This document shows, in pieces, positions 1-7,574 of a stretch of DNA of 51,422 nucleotides. The DNA lies in the NCBI GenBank assembly GCA_045542755.1, contig JAZQLP010000102.1, positions 1 through 51,422 on the forward strand. The letters are read 5' to 3'. The notes below the pieces were generated by a model that was not told the DNA's origin, ran no database searches, and saw only the letters and a list, made by a program, of their open reading frames with translations. Made by a program: the position numbers and the translations under genes. This DNA is from JAZQLP01 sp045542755. GTDB lineage: Bacteria > Bacillota > Clostridia > Oscillospirales > UBA644. The stretch's first letter is position 1. Every line of letters begins with the position of its first letter.

Positions 1-923
1 ATAACTTCCTCAAGCGATTTTTTACCAAGGTTTCTGACTCTGATCATTTCGTCCTCTGTACGGCTGATCAGGTCTTCTACCGTATCGATGCCTGCACGCT
101 TCAGACAGTTGAAGCTTCTTACAGACATGTCAAGCTCCTCAATGGTCATCTCAAGTACCTTTTCCTTAACGGTAGCAATACTTTCAACCATGATTTCCGT
201 ATTCTTCGCCTCGTCCGAGAGATCCACGAACAAGTTGAGATGTTCGTTGAGTATCTTGGCGCCAAGTGAAATCGCTTCCTTGGCCGAGATTGTACCGTTT
301 GTAAGAACATCGATAGTGAGCTTGTCAAAATCAGTGATGTTACCAACTCTGGTGTTCTCGACTGTGTAGTTTACATTGTAAACAGGTGTGTATATAGAGT
401 CTGTGAAGATAGTTCCGATAGGAGCAGACATACCCTGATTTTCATCAGCGTAGAGCTGCTTGTTTCTCTCCTGAGAAACATATCCGCGGCCGCGAGCGAA
501 GTTAAGCTCCATGTGGAATCTTACGTTTTCGCCCAGTGTGCAGATAACGTGATCGGGATTCAGGATCTCTATATCGGCGTCCTGCTGAATATCACATGCA
601 AGTACTGTGCAAGGACCTGTCATGTCGATCATCACGTTCTTAGAGTTAACACCGTGCAGCTTAGCTGTGATGCCCTTTACGTTAAGAACGATCTCAGTTA
701 CGTCTTCCTTAACTCCATCGATTGTGGAGATCTCGTGAAGAACACCGTCGATCTTGATGTTTGTTACAGCCACGCCGGGGAGGGAGCTGAGAAGTACGCG
801 GCGAAGGGAGTTACCAAGTGTGATACCGTAGCCTCTTTCAAGGGGCTCTACCACAAAGGTCGCCTGCTCGCCTTTTTCACTCATATTAAGAGTAACTATA
901 TTGGGCTTCTCTATTTCTATCAT
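1..923 (-). CDS. rpoA: RNA polymerase alpha subunit RpoA (3' end cut by window edge)
   Basis: Translation from the ATG at 923 gives MIEIEKPNIVTLNMSEKGEQ and continues without a stop to base 1, about 307 codons. The N-terminal assembly domain is clear (ERGYGITLGNSLRRVLLSSL, contacts for the beta subunits). It is followed by a linker and the alpha-CTD with helix-hairpin-helix sequence (NCLKRAGIDTVEDLISRTED, then RVRNLGKKSLEEV). Compared with typical ~315-aa clostridial RpoA, roughly the last 15-20 residues lie outside the window. A perfect AGGAGG (932-937) precedes the start. It is the last visible gene of the superoperon; rplQ is expected next but is not in view. The spacer upstream can form a pseudoknot (977-1051), which may couple rpoA translation to S4. 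Confidence 0.97.
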   Translation of the reverse strand, partial: MIEIEKPNIVTLNMSEKGEQATFVVEPLERGYGITLGNSLRRVLLSSLPGVAVTNIKIDGVLHEISTIDGVKEDVTEIVLNVKGITAKLHGVNSKNVMIDMTGPCTVLACDIQQDADIEILNPDHVICTLGENVRFHMELNFARGRGYVSQERNKQLYADENQGMSAPIGTIFTDSIYTPVYNVNYTVENTRVGNITDFDKLTIDVLTNGTISAKEAISLGAKILNEHLNLFVDLSDEAKNTEIMVESIATVKEKVLEMTIEELDMSVRSFNCLKRAGIDTVEDLISRTEDEMIRVRNLGKKSLEEV

Positions 924-976
924 TTGTAACAACCTCCTAAATGTTTAGTTTTAGTCCTATATTCGGTCTGCGTGAT

Positions 977-1051
977 ATAGCGGTTCTATTTCAGGAGCTG
1001 CCTTGTACTCCGCGGCTTAATGCCGACCGCTATCTAAGACAGACAAGGCAG
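977..1051 (-). promoter_or_regulatory. Pseudoknot-capable RNA element between rpsD and rpoA
   Basis: Two perfect complementary pairs interleave. Bases 998-1006 (CTGCCTTGT on plus) match 1043-1051 (ACAAGGCAG), and 977-984 (ATAGCGGT) match 1026-1033 (ACCGCTAT). Their order 977/998/1026/1043 makes an H-type pseudoknot. A third small hairpin, CGGC-TTAAT-GCCG (1013-1025), abuts the 1026 arm. The element sits in the 132-nt rpsD-rpoA spacer, about 40 nt ahead of the rpoA ribosome binding site. S4 is known to repress alpha-operon translation through a nested pseudoknot in Escherichia coli; that this element binds S4 is inference. Confidence 0.7.
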
Positions 1052-1055
1052 GTTA

Positions 1056-1682
1056 TTACTTGGAGTAAAGCTCGATGATAAGCTGCTCGTTGAATTCGAA
1101 ATCAACGTCATCTCTTGCAGGAGCAGCAACAACCTTAGCGGAAACTGCGTCCTTGTTAACCTCAAGCCACTTGGGTGCTGTAGCGTCAGCCATAGCTTCC
1201 ATAAGACCCTTGATCTTTTCAGATGCGCGGCTCTTTTCCTTGAGAGCAACTACGTCGCCTACACGGAGAAGAATAGAGGGGATGTCTGCCTTCTTACCAT
1301 TGAGTGTGAAGTGGCCGTGACGAACAAGCTGTCTTGCTTCCTTACGGCTGGATGCCATACCCATTCTGTATACAGCGTTGTCAAGACGTGTTTCAAGGAT
1401 GGAGAGGAGGTTTTCACCTGCGATGCCTTCCTTCTTGTCCGCTGCTACATAATACTTCTTGAACTGCTTTTCCTGAACACCGTAGTAACGGCGTGCTGTC
1501 TGCTTTTCTCTGAGCTGCATACCGTATTCCTTAACAGTCTTACGGCCTGCACCGTGCTGACCGGGAACAGTTGCGCGTCTATCGATAGCGCACTTGTCGG
1601 AAAGGCAACGGTCGCCCTTGAGGAAAAGCTTCTTTCCTTCTCTTCTGCAAAGCTTGCAGGAAGGTCCAGTATATCTAGCCAT
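1056..1682 (-). CDS. rpsD: 30S ribosomal protein S4
   Basis: The 208-aa protein begins MARYTGPSCKLCRREGKKLF and matches S4 over its whole length. S4 is a primary 16S rRNA binder that nucleates 30S assembly and is a translational autoregulator in several bacteria. Cys9, Cys12, Cys26 and Cys31 form the zinc-binding motif of the C+ type of S4. The S4 RNA-binding domain follows (LETRLDNAVYRMGMASSRKE, then ARQLVRHGHFTLNGK, about residues 95-130). It lies 22 nt downstream of rpsK in the usual clostridial order. The 132-nt gap to rpoA holds a pseudoknot-like element. Confidence 0.98.
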   Translation of the reverse strand: MARYTGPSCKLCRREGKKLFLKGDRCLSDKCAIDRRATVPGQHGAGRKTVKEYGMQLREKQTARRYYGVQEKQFKKYYVAADKKEGIAGENLLSILETRLDNAVYRMGMASSRKEARQLVRHGHFTLNGKKADIPSILLRVGDVVALKEKSRASEKIKGLMEAMADATAPKWLEVNKDAVSAKVVAAPARDDVDFEFNEQLIIELYSK

Positions 1683-1704
1683 ACCTTTATATCCTCCTTA
1701 CTGA

Positions 1705-2100
1705 TTATACACGGCGGCGCTTGGGAGGGCGGCAACCGTTATGAGGGATAGGTGTTACGTCTTTGATGCGAGTAATGTTAAGACCTGTTGTCTGGAGAGC
1801 GCGGATTGCTGCCTCTCTACCTGTACCGGGGCCCTTTACATATACTTCAACAGTCTTCATGCCATGCTCCATAGCGATCTTAGCTGCAGTCTCTGCTGCT
1901 GTCTGAGCCGCGAAGGGAGTAGACTTTCTTGAGCCCTTAAAGCCCATTTCACCTGCAGATGCCCAGGAAATTGTGTTACCCTGTGTATCTGTGATAGTTA
2001 CGATTGTGTTATTGAAGCTGGAGCGGATATGTGCTGCTCCGCTTTCGACGTTTTTACGGTCGCGGCGCTTCTTAACGGATTTCTTTGCTACGTTAGCCAT
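1705..2100 (-). CDS. rpsK: 30S ribosomal protein S11
   Basis: This 131-aa protein is a standard S11, the platform protein that contacts the Shine-Dalgarno/anti-Shine-Dalgarno helix and the E site. Diagnostic stretches are AAHIRSSFNNTIVTITDTQG, SAGEMGFKGSRKSTPFAAQ and the basic tail IPHNGCRPPKRRRV. Length is normal for the family (about 129-131 aa). It is separated from rpsM by 16 nt and from rpsD by 22 nt, and is clearly part of the same transcript. Confidence 0.98.
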   Translation of the reverse strand: MANVAKKSVKKRRDRKNVESGAAHIRSSFNNTIVTITDTQGNTISWASAGEMGFKGSRKSTPFAAQTAAETAAKIAMEHGMKTVEVYVKGPGTGREAAIRALQTTGLNITRIKDVTPIPHNGCRPPKRRRV

Positions 2101-2116
2101 TTATCTGCTCACTCCT

Positions 2117-2485
2117 TTACTTCTTCTTATTAGCGATGGTCTTTGCGGGACCCTTTCTTGTTCTTGCGTTGGTCTTTGTGCGCTGTCCGCGTACGGGAAG
2201 ACCCTTTCTGTGTCTGATTCCGCGATAGCAATTGATCTCAACAAGTCTCTTGATGTTGAGGGCTACTTCTCTGCGAAGGTCACCTTCAACGGTAAGGTTT
2301 TTATCGATATAATCACGGAGCTTGGATATATCGTCATCGGTAAGATCCTTAGCTCTTACATCGGGGTTAATGCCTGTTGCGGCCAAAATATCTTTAGATT
2401 TATTGATTCCTATACCGTAAATATAAGTGAGAGCGATCTCTACACGCTTATTGTTCGGTAAATCAACACCGGCTATTCTTGCCAT
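2117..2485 (-). CDS. rpsM: 30S ribosomal protein S13
   Basis: The 122-aa protein starts MARIAGVDLPNNKRVEIALT and carries the helix-two-turn-helix region GIGINKSKDILAATGI of S13. It ends in a lysine-rich tail that reaches the decoding site (ARTRKGPAKTIANKKK). S13 sits in the 30S head and forms bridges B1a/B1b to the 50S subunit. The spacing to rpmJ upstream is 21 nt. In Escherichia coli the alpha-operon S4 target lies at the rpsM start. Here the rpmJ-rpsM spacer is too short for that, and the structured element is before rpoA instead. Confidence 0.98.
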   Translation of the reverse strand: MARIAGVDLPNNKRVEIALTYIYGIGINKSKDILAATGINPDVRAKDLTDDDISKLRDYIDKNLTVEGDLRREVALNIKRLVEINCYRGIRHRKGLPVRGQRTKTNARTRKGPAKTIANKKK

Positions 2486-2506
2486 ATTATTTTTACCTCC
2501 GAAAAA

Positions 2507-2620
2507 TTAACCTTGTCTCTGCTTATGCTTGGGATCAGCACAGATAACCATTACTTTACCTTTGCGCTTGATAACCTTGCATTTGTCGCACATGGGTTTA
2601 ACAGAAGGGCGTACCTTCAT
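2507..2620 (-). CDS. rpmJ: 50S ribosomal protein L36
   Basis: A 37-aa reading frame starting at the ATG at 2620 gives MKVRPSVKPMCDKCKVIKRK and then GKVMVICADPKHKQRQG. It is the zinc-ribbon form of L36, with Cys11, Cys14, Cys27 and His32 as ligands. The start is preceded by AGGAGG. It lies between infA and rpsM, its usual clostridial position. The gene is short and easily missed, but residue-for-residue recognisable. This C+ form depends on zinc. Confidence 0.96.
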   Translation of the reverse strand: MKVRPSVKPMCDKCKVIKRKGKVMVICADPKHKQRQG

Positions 2621-2665
2621 AATAATTACCTCCTATACGGCACAACGTGCCTTGGTAAATGTTGT

Positions 2666-2896
2666 TTACAGCGCTGCTTTTTTACCGCGCCATGTTATTC
2701 TGCCCTTGGTGAGGTCATTGGGGGACATCTCAACAGTGACCTTATCACCAAGAAGTATTCTGATGTTATTGAATCTGAGCTTGCCGGAAATGTAAGCGGT
2801 GATCTTAAAACCGTTGGAAAGTTCAACAATGAACTTGGTGTTGGGTAAGATCTCGATTACGGTTCCTTCGAACTCAATCAAACCGTCCTTAGCCAA
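2666..2896 (-). CDS. infA: Translation initiation factor IF-1 (TTG start)
   Basis: The 76-aa protein is the single S1/OB-fold domain of IF-1 (MAKDGLIEFEGTVIEILPNT, then GHI-equivalent AYISGKLRFNNIRILLGDKV). IF-1 fills the ribosomal A site during initiation. The first codon is TTG at 2894-2896, the only start that aligns with the family N-terminus. Its Shine-Dalgarno sequence GAGGAGG is formed by the last Glu-Glu codons of the KOW gene upstream, whose stop is at 2898-2900. The two genes are therefore probably translationally coupled. A weak start codon for a highly used factor is noteworthy. Confidence 0.96.
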   Translation of the reverse strand: MAKDGLIEFEGTVIEILPNTKFIVELSNGFKITAYISGKLRFNNIRILLGDKVTVEMSPNDLTKGRITWRGKKAAL

Positions 2897-2897
2897 T

Positions 2898-3212
2898 TTA
2901 GTATGCCTCCTCGCTCAAGAACAATTTTAAGTATTTCCTGATAAAGGCGTCGCTTGGCTCTTTCCCGTCTTCAAAAAGCTTCATTGAAAGACTTTTCTCG
3001 GGAAGTACCTCGCAGTGCTTTATCTTCTTTTTTTTGGGTTTTGTGATCAAACGGGTTTTTCCGTCTGCCAAAAGCAGATACTGTCCGTTTTCCCCTTCCA
3101 CTCCAACGACTGCAAAGCACAGTCCTTTATCGTGGCCTGCGGTGGAAACGACTACGGTTCCTTTTTGAACAGATTTCATAAGTTTGATCTCCGTTATTTT
3201 CGATTCTTTCAT
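2898..3212 (-). CDS. KOW-domain RNA-binding protein (L14e/L27e-like)
   Basis: This 104-aa basic protein has an N-terminal KOW-like beta strand pattern (VQKGTVVVSTAGHDKGLCFA, about residues 15-34). A linker rich in Lys (KPKKKKIKH) follows, then a helical tail. Small KOW proteins annotated as L14e/L6e/L27e-like are regularly found between map and infA in Firmicutes. They are presumed ribosome-associated RNA binders, but the exact role is unknown. It overlaps the infA ribosome binding site with its last codons and starts 4 nt after the map stop, so it is tightly embedded in the operon. Family assignment is from pattern and position rather than strong residue identity. Confidence 0.85.
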   Translation of the reverse strand: MKESKITEIKLMKSVQKGTVVVSTAGHDKGLCFAVVGVEGENGQYLLLADGKTRLITKPKKKKIKHCEVLPEKSLSMKLFEDGKEPSDAFIRKYLKLFLSEEAY

Positions 3213-3216
3213 CGAA

Positions 3217-3963
3217 TTACAGGGATGTGAGTATTAACGGCTCGTCATCGGTAACAGCTATCGTATTCTCGTAGTGAGCTGAAAGCTTACCGTCTTTAGT
3301 TACGACCGTCCAACCGTCCTTGAGGACCTGAACCTCGGGAACTCCCTGGTTTATCATGGGCTCTATTGCCAAGGTCATGCCAGAAGCAAGACGGAGGCCT
3401 TTGCCTTTAAGTCCGTAATTGGGAACGCTGGGGTCTTCATGTAACCGTGTTCCAATGCCATGCCCGACATAGTCGTGAACCACTGAATAACCGTTGCTTA
3501 CAGCGTGTCTTTCAATGGCGTAACCTATATCGCCTAATCTGTTTCCGGCTACAGCCTGAGCCAAGCCTTCATAGAAGCATTCCTTGGTTACCTGAACCAA
3601 CTTCTTTGCTTCTTCGGAAGCGTCTCCGGCGATAAATGTCCTTGCAGTGTCCGCATGGTAGCCGTTTAGCAGAACACCGACATCAATACTCACGATATCT
3701 CCATTTTCAATGCGACGCTCACTCGGGATTCCGTGAATAACCACATCGTTTATTGAGATGCAGGCACTTGCGGGAAATCCGTTGTAACCCAAAAAGGAGG
3801 GCTTCGCATTGTGGGACGTGATAAACTTGCGAATGATCGTATCGAGCTGCTTTGTGGTTATTCCGGGCTCAACGGCCTTTTCGGCAACCTCAAGAAGCTG
3901 GGCGGCAATATAGCCGGCCTTTCGCATCAAGTCGATCTCTCGCTTATTTTTAATAGTGACCAT
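3217..3963 (-). CDS. map: Methionine aminopeptidase, type I
   Basis: The 248-aa enzyme removes the initiator methionine from nascent proteins. All dimetal ligands and catalytic residues are present: His77 (VVIHGIP), Asp94 (SIDVG), Asp105 (HADTARTF), His168 (VGHGIG), His175 (RLHEDP), Glu201 (IEPMI) and Glu232 (YENTIAVT). The length fits type Ia without an N-terminal zinc-finger extension. It lies 3 nt downstream of adk, the conserved Gram-positive secY-adk-map order, linking protein export and maturation genes to ribosome synthesis. Confidence 0.98.
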   Translation of the reverse strand: MVTIKNKREIDLMRKAGYIAAQLLEVAEKAVEPGITTKQLDTIIRKFITSHNAKPSFLGYNGFPASACISINDVVIHGIPSERRIENGDIVSIDVGVLLNGYHADTARTFIAGDASEEAKKLVQVTKECFYEGLAQAVAGNRLGDIGYAIERHAVSNGYSVVHDYVGHGIGTRLHEDPSVPNYGLKGKGLRLASGMTLAIEPMINQGVPEVQVLKDGWTVVTKDGKLSAHYENTIAVTDDEPLILTSL

Positions 3964-3966
3964 TTA

Positions 3967-4614
3967 TCAAACCTCTCCCAACGCCTTTTTAACGTTTTCG
4001 ACGGTGTCTGATAACTGTTCACAGCCCTGCGCAGTTACGAGCTTACCCTGTGCCTCGTAGTATGCCTTGAGAGGAGCGGTCTTCTGATGATAAACCGCAA
4101 GTCTGTCGGCGACTACTTCGGGGGTATCGTCAGCTCTTATAACAAGAGGCTGTCCGCACTTGTCGCAGATTCCCTCTTTTGAGGGAGGATTGTATGCTAC
4201 ATGGAAGGTGGCGCCACAGGGGCAGACACGTCTTCCGGACATACGAGAAATTATATCTTCGTCGGAAACCTCTATGGAAAGGACCTTATCGATCATTCCG
4301 CCCTGAGAGGCGAGCATCTCGTCGAGAGCCTCTGCCTGAGGGATTGTACGGGGGAAGCCGTCGAGGATATAGCCGTTTTTGCAATCGTCTTCAGCCAGTC
4401 TGGACTTGACAATCTCGACCACGTCAGAATCGGGAACAAGCTGGCCGGAACTGATGAGCTCCTTTACGCGAAGACCAAGAGGAGTACCCTTGTTTATCTC
4501 CTCGCGGAGGATAACGCCGGTGGAAATCTGAGGAATGCCATAACGCTGTGAAATCAGCTCTGCCTGAGTGCCTTTTCCGGCTCCGGGAGCGCCGAGTAAA
4601 ATCAAACGTAACAT
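3967..4614 (-). CDS. adk: Adenylate kinase with zinc-type lid
   Basis: Starting at the ATG at 4614 (MLRLILLGAPGAGKGTQAEL) the protein is 215 aa; an upstream in-frame ATG would add 15 residues without family support. It interconverts ATP, AMP and ADP. Visible motifs are the P-loop GAPGAGKGT (8-16), the AMP-binding GFPRT (86-90) and a LID with four cysteines (Cys131, Cys133, Cys150, Cys153). The first pair is spaced CxC (CPCG) rather than the usual CxxC, a one-residue deletion visible in the DNA. The gene sits between secY and map. The 106-nt spacer to secY carries a GC-rich hairpin (4650-4689). Confidence 0.96.
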   Translation of the reverse strand: MLRLILLGAPGAGKGTQAELISQRYGIPQISTGVILREEINKGTPLGLRVKELISSGQLVPDSDVVEIVKSRLAEDDCKNGYILDGFPRTIPQAEALDEMLASQGGMIDKVLSIEVSDEDIISRMSGRRVCPCGATFHVAYNPPSKEGICDKCGQPLVIRADDTPEVVADRLAVYHQKTAPLKAYYEAQGKLVTAQGCEQLSDTVENVKKALGEV

Positions 4615-4649
4615 AGTAAATCTCTTTTCTCCGACATACAAAACTCGAG

Positions 4650-4689
4650 GGGCAGGCAAACGCCGTTTCGTCGGGTCACGGCGCCTGCC
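4650..4689 (-). promoter_or_regulatory. GC-rich stem-loop in the secY-adk spacer
   Basis: On the plus strand GGCAGG (4651-4656) pairs with CCTGCC (4684-4689) and CGCCGT (4661-4666) with ACGGCG (4678-4683), a 12-bp stem with one internal bulge and an 11-nt loop. In the direction of transcription it is followed only by a short T run after several other bases. It is therefore at best a partial terminator or a processing/stability hairpin that could set adk levels below secY levels. Confidence 0.5.
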
Positions 4690-4720
4690 TATTTACCCTG
4701 CTGACTGCAAAATGCAGATC

Positions 4721-6001
4721 TTATTCAAGGAAGCCCTTATAGTGACGCATAAGCATCTGGGATTCGAGCTGCTTAACGGTTTCAAGGGAAACGCTTACAA
4801 GAATCATCATAGAAGTACCGCCAAGACCGATGCCGGCGCTATTGGGCAGGAATAACTGAAGTATATAAGGCGCAATAGCGATAAAGCCAAGGAAGAGTGC
4901 ACCGAAAAGGGTTACTCTGTTAACAACTTTATGGATAAAGTCGCTGGAAGGCTTACCGGGTCTGATACCGGGGATGGTACCGCCGTTATTCTTGATGTTG
5001 TTTGCGATTTCCACAGTATTGTACTGGATGGAAATATAGAAATAGTTAAACGCAATGATCAGTATGAAAGTAATGATCATGTATGCAGCGCTTGTCTGAC
5101 CGAAGTGGTCGGTAATGAAGTTAGCGTATCCGGAGTTGGGGAAGAATACCGCAATCGTCGCAGGAAGGTTAACGATAGCGTATGCGAAGATTATAGGCAT
5201 AACGCCGGTCATTGCAACCTTAATGGGAAGATGTGTATTCTGACCGCCATACATACGTCTACCCATCTGTCTTTTTGCATACTGAACGGGAATACGACGC
5301 TCTGCGTTGTCAACGAATACGATAAGTCCGAACATTACAACCGCAAGAACGACGATAATGACGGATACGTACCACTTTGCGCTAATAAGGTAGGAAACGA
5401 AATCAGGACCTCTTGCAACGATAGAAGCGAAGAGAATCATGGAGATACCGTTACCGATGCCTCTTTCGTCGATGCACTCGCCAAGCCACATAACGAGCAT
5501 GGAGCCGGCTACAAGAGTTACGACGATAACAGCGATAGACAATATGTTGGAAAAGCCGGTGAACACCTCAAGAGCCTGATACTGCTTAAGGGTTACGTAA
5601 TAACCTACTGCCTGAATAACGCCGATGGCGATGGTCAGATAACGGGTTATAGCGTTGATCTTTTTCTTACCTTCTTCGCCGCCCTCTTTCTGAAGTCTCT
5701 CAAAATAGGGGATAGCGATAGTAAGGAGCTGCACAATAATACTTGCATTGATGTAAGGCTGGATGGTCAGGGCGAATACGGTACCGGTTGCAAGAGCGTT
5801 ACCGGAAAGCATATTCAGATAGCCGAGCAGACCAGCTGAAGCATTAGTATCAAAAAAGTACTGTATTGCGGATGCGTTGATAAAGGGAACGGGGATGTTT
5901 GCTCCGATACGGAACAGAACTATAATGAAGGCAGTGAACAGAACCTTTTTACGAAGGTCTGCTACCTTCCAGGCGTTAACGATAGTCTGGAGTATGGACA
6001 T
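4721..6001 (-). CDS. secY: Protein translocase subunit SecY
   Basis: This 426-aa polytopic membrane protein is the pore of the Sec translocon. The N-terminus (NAWKVADLRKKVLFTAFIIV) leads into ten hydrophobic segments. Family signatures are IGANIPVPFINASA near TM1/plug, GIGNGISMILFA, ERRIPVQYAKRQMG in the cytosolic C4 loop, and TSAAYMIITFILIIAFNYFY. It follows rplO by 3 nt, as in other spc operons, and is followed by the adk spacer hairpin. Length is normal for Firmicutes (about 420-440 aa). Confidence 0.98.
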   Translation of the reverse strand: MSILQTIVNAWKVADLRKKVLFTAFIIVLFRIGANIPVPFINASAIQYFFDTNASAGLLGYLNMLSGNALATGTVFALTIQPYINASIIVQLLTIAIPYFERLQKEGGEEGKKKINAITRYLTIAIGVIQAVGYYVTLKQYQALEVFTGFSNILSIAVIVVTLVAGSMLVMWLGECIDERGIGNGISMILFASIVARGPDFVSYLISAKWYVSVIIVVLAVVMFGLIVFVDNAERRIPVQYAKRQMGRRMYGGQNTHLPIKVAMTGVMPIIFAYAIVNLPATIAVFFPNSGYANFITDHFGQTSAAYMIITFILIIAFNYFYISIQYNTVEIANNIKNNGGTIPGIRPGKPSSDFIHKVVNRVTLFGALFLGFIAIAPYILQLFLPNSAGIGLGGTSMMILVSVSLETVKQLESQMLMRHYKGFLE

Positions 6002-6004
6002 AAC

Positions 6005-6448
6005 TTATGCCTCCTCTGCTTTGCCGCCTGCCGCCTCAATCTTTGCCTTTGCAGACTCAGAGAACTTAGCTGCCTTAACGGTGAGCTTCTTCTCGAGTTC
6101 GCCTTCGCCAAGGATTTTAACGGCCTTGCTTGCGTCGTTGATAAGACCCTCTTCGTAGAGTTCCTTAGCGGTTACTACGCTGTCGTTTTCGAAGTCGTTA
6201 AGGTCGCAAACGTTAACGATTTCATAAACCTTAGCGAAATGAGAGTTATCGAAGCCGCGCTTAGGCTGTCTTCTGTGCAAAGGCATCTGGCCGCCTTCAA
6301 AACCAGGTCTAACACCGCCGCCAGAACGAGCGTTCTGACCCTTATGGCCTCTGCCTGCGGTCTTACCATTACCGGTTCCGGCGCCTCTACCCTTTCTCTT
6401 AGCTTCCTTAACGGAGCCAATAGCGGGAGAAAGATCTGATAATTTCAT
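6005..6448 (-). CDS. rplO: 50S ribosomal protein L15
   Basis: From the ATG at 6448 (MKLSDLSPAIGSVKEAKRKG) the protein is 147 aa, the usual L15 size; an upstream ATG at 6472 would add 8 non-family residues. The glycine-rich basic N-terminal tail (RGAGTGNGKTAGRGHKGQNA) inserts into 23S rRNA. An AGGAGG lies just before the chosen start, inside the 13-nt spacer after rpmD. L15 is a late 50S assembly protein. Confidence 0.97.
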   Translation of the reverse strand: MKLSDLSPAIGSVKEAKRKGRGAGTGNGKTAGRGHKGQNARSGGGVRPGFEGGQMPLHRRQPKRGFDNSHFAKVYEIVNVCDLNDFENDSVVTAKELYEEGLINDASKAVKILGEGELEKKLTVKAAKFSESAKAKIEAAGGKAEEA

Positions 6449-6461
6449 GCAAGACACCTCC

Positions 6462-6656
6462 TTATTCTTCAACCTTGATCATATAGCTTATTTTGTTGAT
6501 TTTACCAACAGTAGCCTCGTTATTGGGCTGAGTTACGGTCTGGCCAACCTTCTTGAGACCAAGGGACTTCGCGGTAGCGATGTGGTCCTTGTGTCTGCCG
6601 ATAAGGCTCTTGGTCAGAGTAATTGTAAGAGTACTACCTGTATATGTCTGAGCCAT
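6462..6656 (-). CDS. rpmD: 50S ribosomal protein L30
   Basis: This 64-aa protein (MAQTYTGSTLTITLTKSLIG) contains the L30 core motif SLIGRHKDHIATAKSLGLKKVGQTV. L30 is a small two-helix, three-strand 50S protein absent from some lineages. It lies between rpsE and rplO, with 13 nt on each side. Confidence 0.96.
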   Translation of the reverse strand: MAQTYTGSTLTITLTKSLIGRHKDHIATAKSLGLKKVGQTVTQPNNEATVGKINKISYMIKVEE

Positions 6657-6669
6657 GTAAATACCCTCC

Positions 6670-7167
6670 TTAACCTATAACTTCTTCTACAGACTTGCCT
6701 CTGGTTTCAGCAATCTGCTGGGCATCTCTAAGGGACATAAGACCCTTGATGGTTGCCTTAGCCAAGTTCTTGGGGTTTCTGGAACGGAGAGCCTTGGTTC
6801 TGATGTCCTTAACACCGGCCATCATAAGAACGTCTCTAACCGCACCACCGGCGATAACACCGGTACCTTCGGATGCAGGCTTGAGAACTACAAGGCTTGC
6901 ACCGTACTCGGCAACAACGTCGTGGGGAATAGTGGTACCCTTAAGAGTAATTTTAACAAGATTCTTCTTAGCGTCCTGAACAGCCTTGGAAACTGCATCG
7001 GGAACTTCGGCGGATTTACCCATGCCTACGCCAACGGTGCCTTTTCCGTCGCCTACAACCATAAGAACGGCGAACTTTCTTTTACGTCCGCCCTTAACGG
7101 TCTTGGATACGGGATCGCAGGAGATCATCTTTTCATTCAGTGTGGAAACTGATTTTTCGTTCATCAT
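6670..7167 (-). CDS. rpsE: 30S ribosomal protein S5
   Basis: The 165-aa protein carries the S5 double-stranded RNA-binding region (GRKRKFAVLMVVGDGKGTVG, about residues 27-46) and the C-terminal domain (GTGVIAGGAVRDVLMMAGVK, about 101-120). S5 helps control decoding fidelity together with S4. Two consecutive ATG codons (7165-7167 and 7162-7164) follow AGGAGG; the second has the better spacing (8 nt against 5), so the true protein may be one residue shorter. It sits 20 nt after rplR. Confidence 0.97.
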   Translation of the reverse strand: MMNEKSVSTLNEKMISCDPVSKTVKGGRKRKFAVLMVVGDGKGTVGVGMGKSAEVPDAVSKAVQDAKKNLVKITLKGTTIPHDVVAEYGASLVVLKPASEGTGVIAGGAVRDVLMMAGVKDIRTKALRSRNPKNLAKATIKGLMSLRDAQQIAETRGKSVEEVIG

Positions 7168-7187
7168 ATAGTCCTCCTCTTAGCGAC

Positions 7188-7550
7188 TCAGAAATTGAGT
7201 CCGCCCTCTCTCGCTCCTTCTGCCAGAGCCTGGACTCTACCGTGATAAAGGTAGCCGCCTCTGTCAAAAACAACGTCTTTTATACCCTTTTCAAGAGCGA
7301 GCTTGGCGATGTCGTTGCCTATCTTCTTAGCCGCCTCGATGTTGCCGCCGTAAATATCGGAATATTCCTTGTTTGCGGTGGAAAGTGCAACGAGAGTTAC
7401 ACCTGCTTCATCGTCGATTATCTGGGCATATATGTTCTTAAGAGATCTGTAAACGCAAAGACGGGGGCATTCAGCAGTTCCGGAAATCTTTCCGCGAACA
7501 CGAATGTGACGCTTTACGCGCAGAGCATTAGCATCTTTTCTTGTAACCAT
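7188..7550 (-). CDS. rplR: 50S ribosomal protein L18
   Basis: This 120-aa protein shows the L18 signature (RGKISGTAECPRLCVYRSLK, about residues 19-38) and the C-terminal VVFDRGGYLYHGRVQALAEG and AREGGLNF. L18 binds 5S rRNA with L5. It lies between rplF (24-nt gap) and rpsE in the usual spc order. Confidence 0.98.
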   Translation of the reverse strand: MVTRKDANALRVKRHIRVRGKISGTAECPRLCVYRSLKNIYAQIIDDEAGVTLVALSTANKEYSDIYGGNIEAAKKIGNDIAKLALEKGIKDVVFDRGGYLYHGRVQALAEGAREGGLNF

Positions 7551-7574
7551 AATAGATCAATTATCCTCCTTGAA

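Noticed and set aside
4931..5839. 302-aa open frame on the plus strand
   Set aside because: Lies entirely antisense to secY, whose protein is unmistakable; the composition is that of a reverse-frame shadow.
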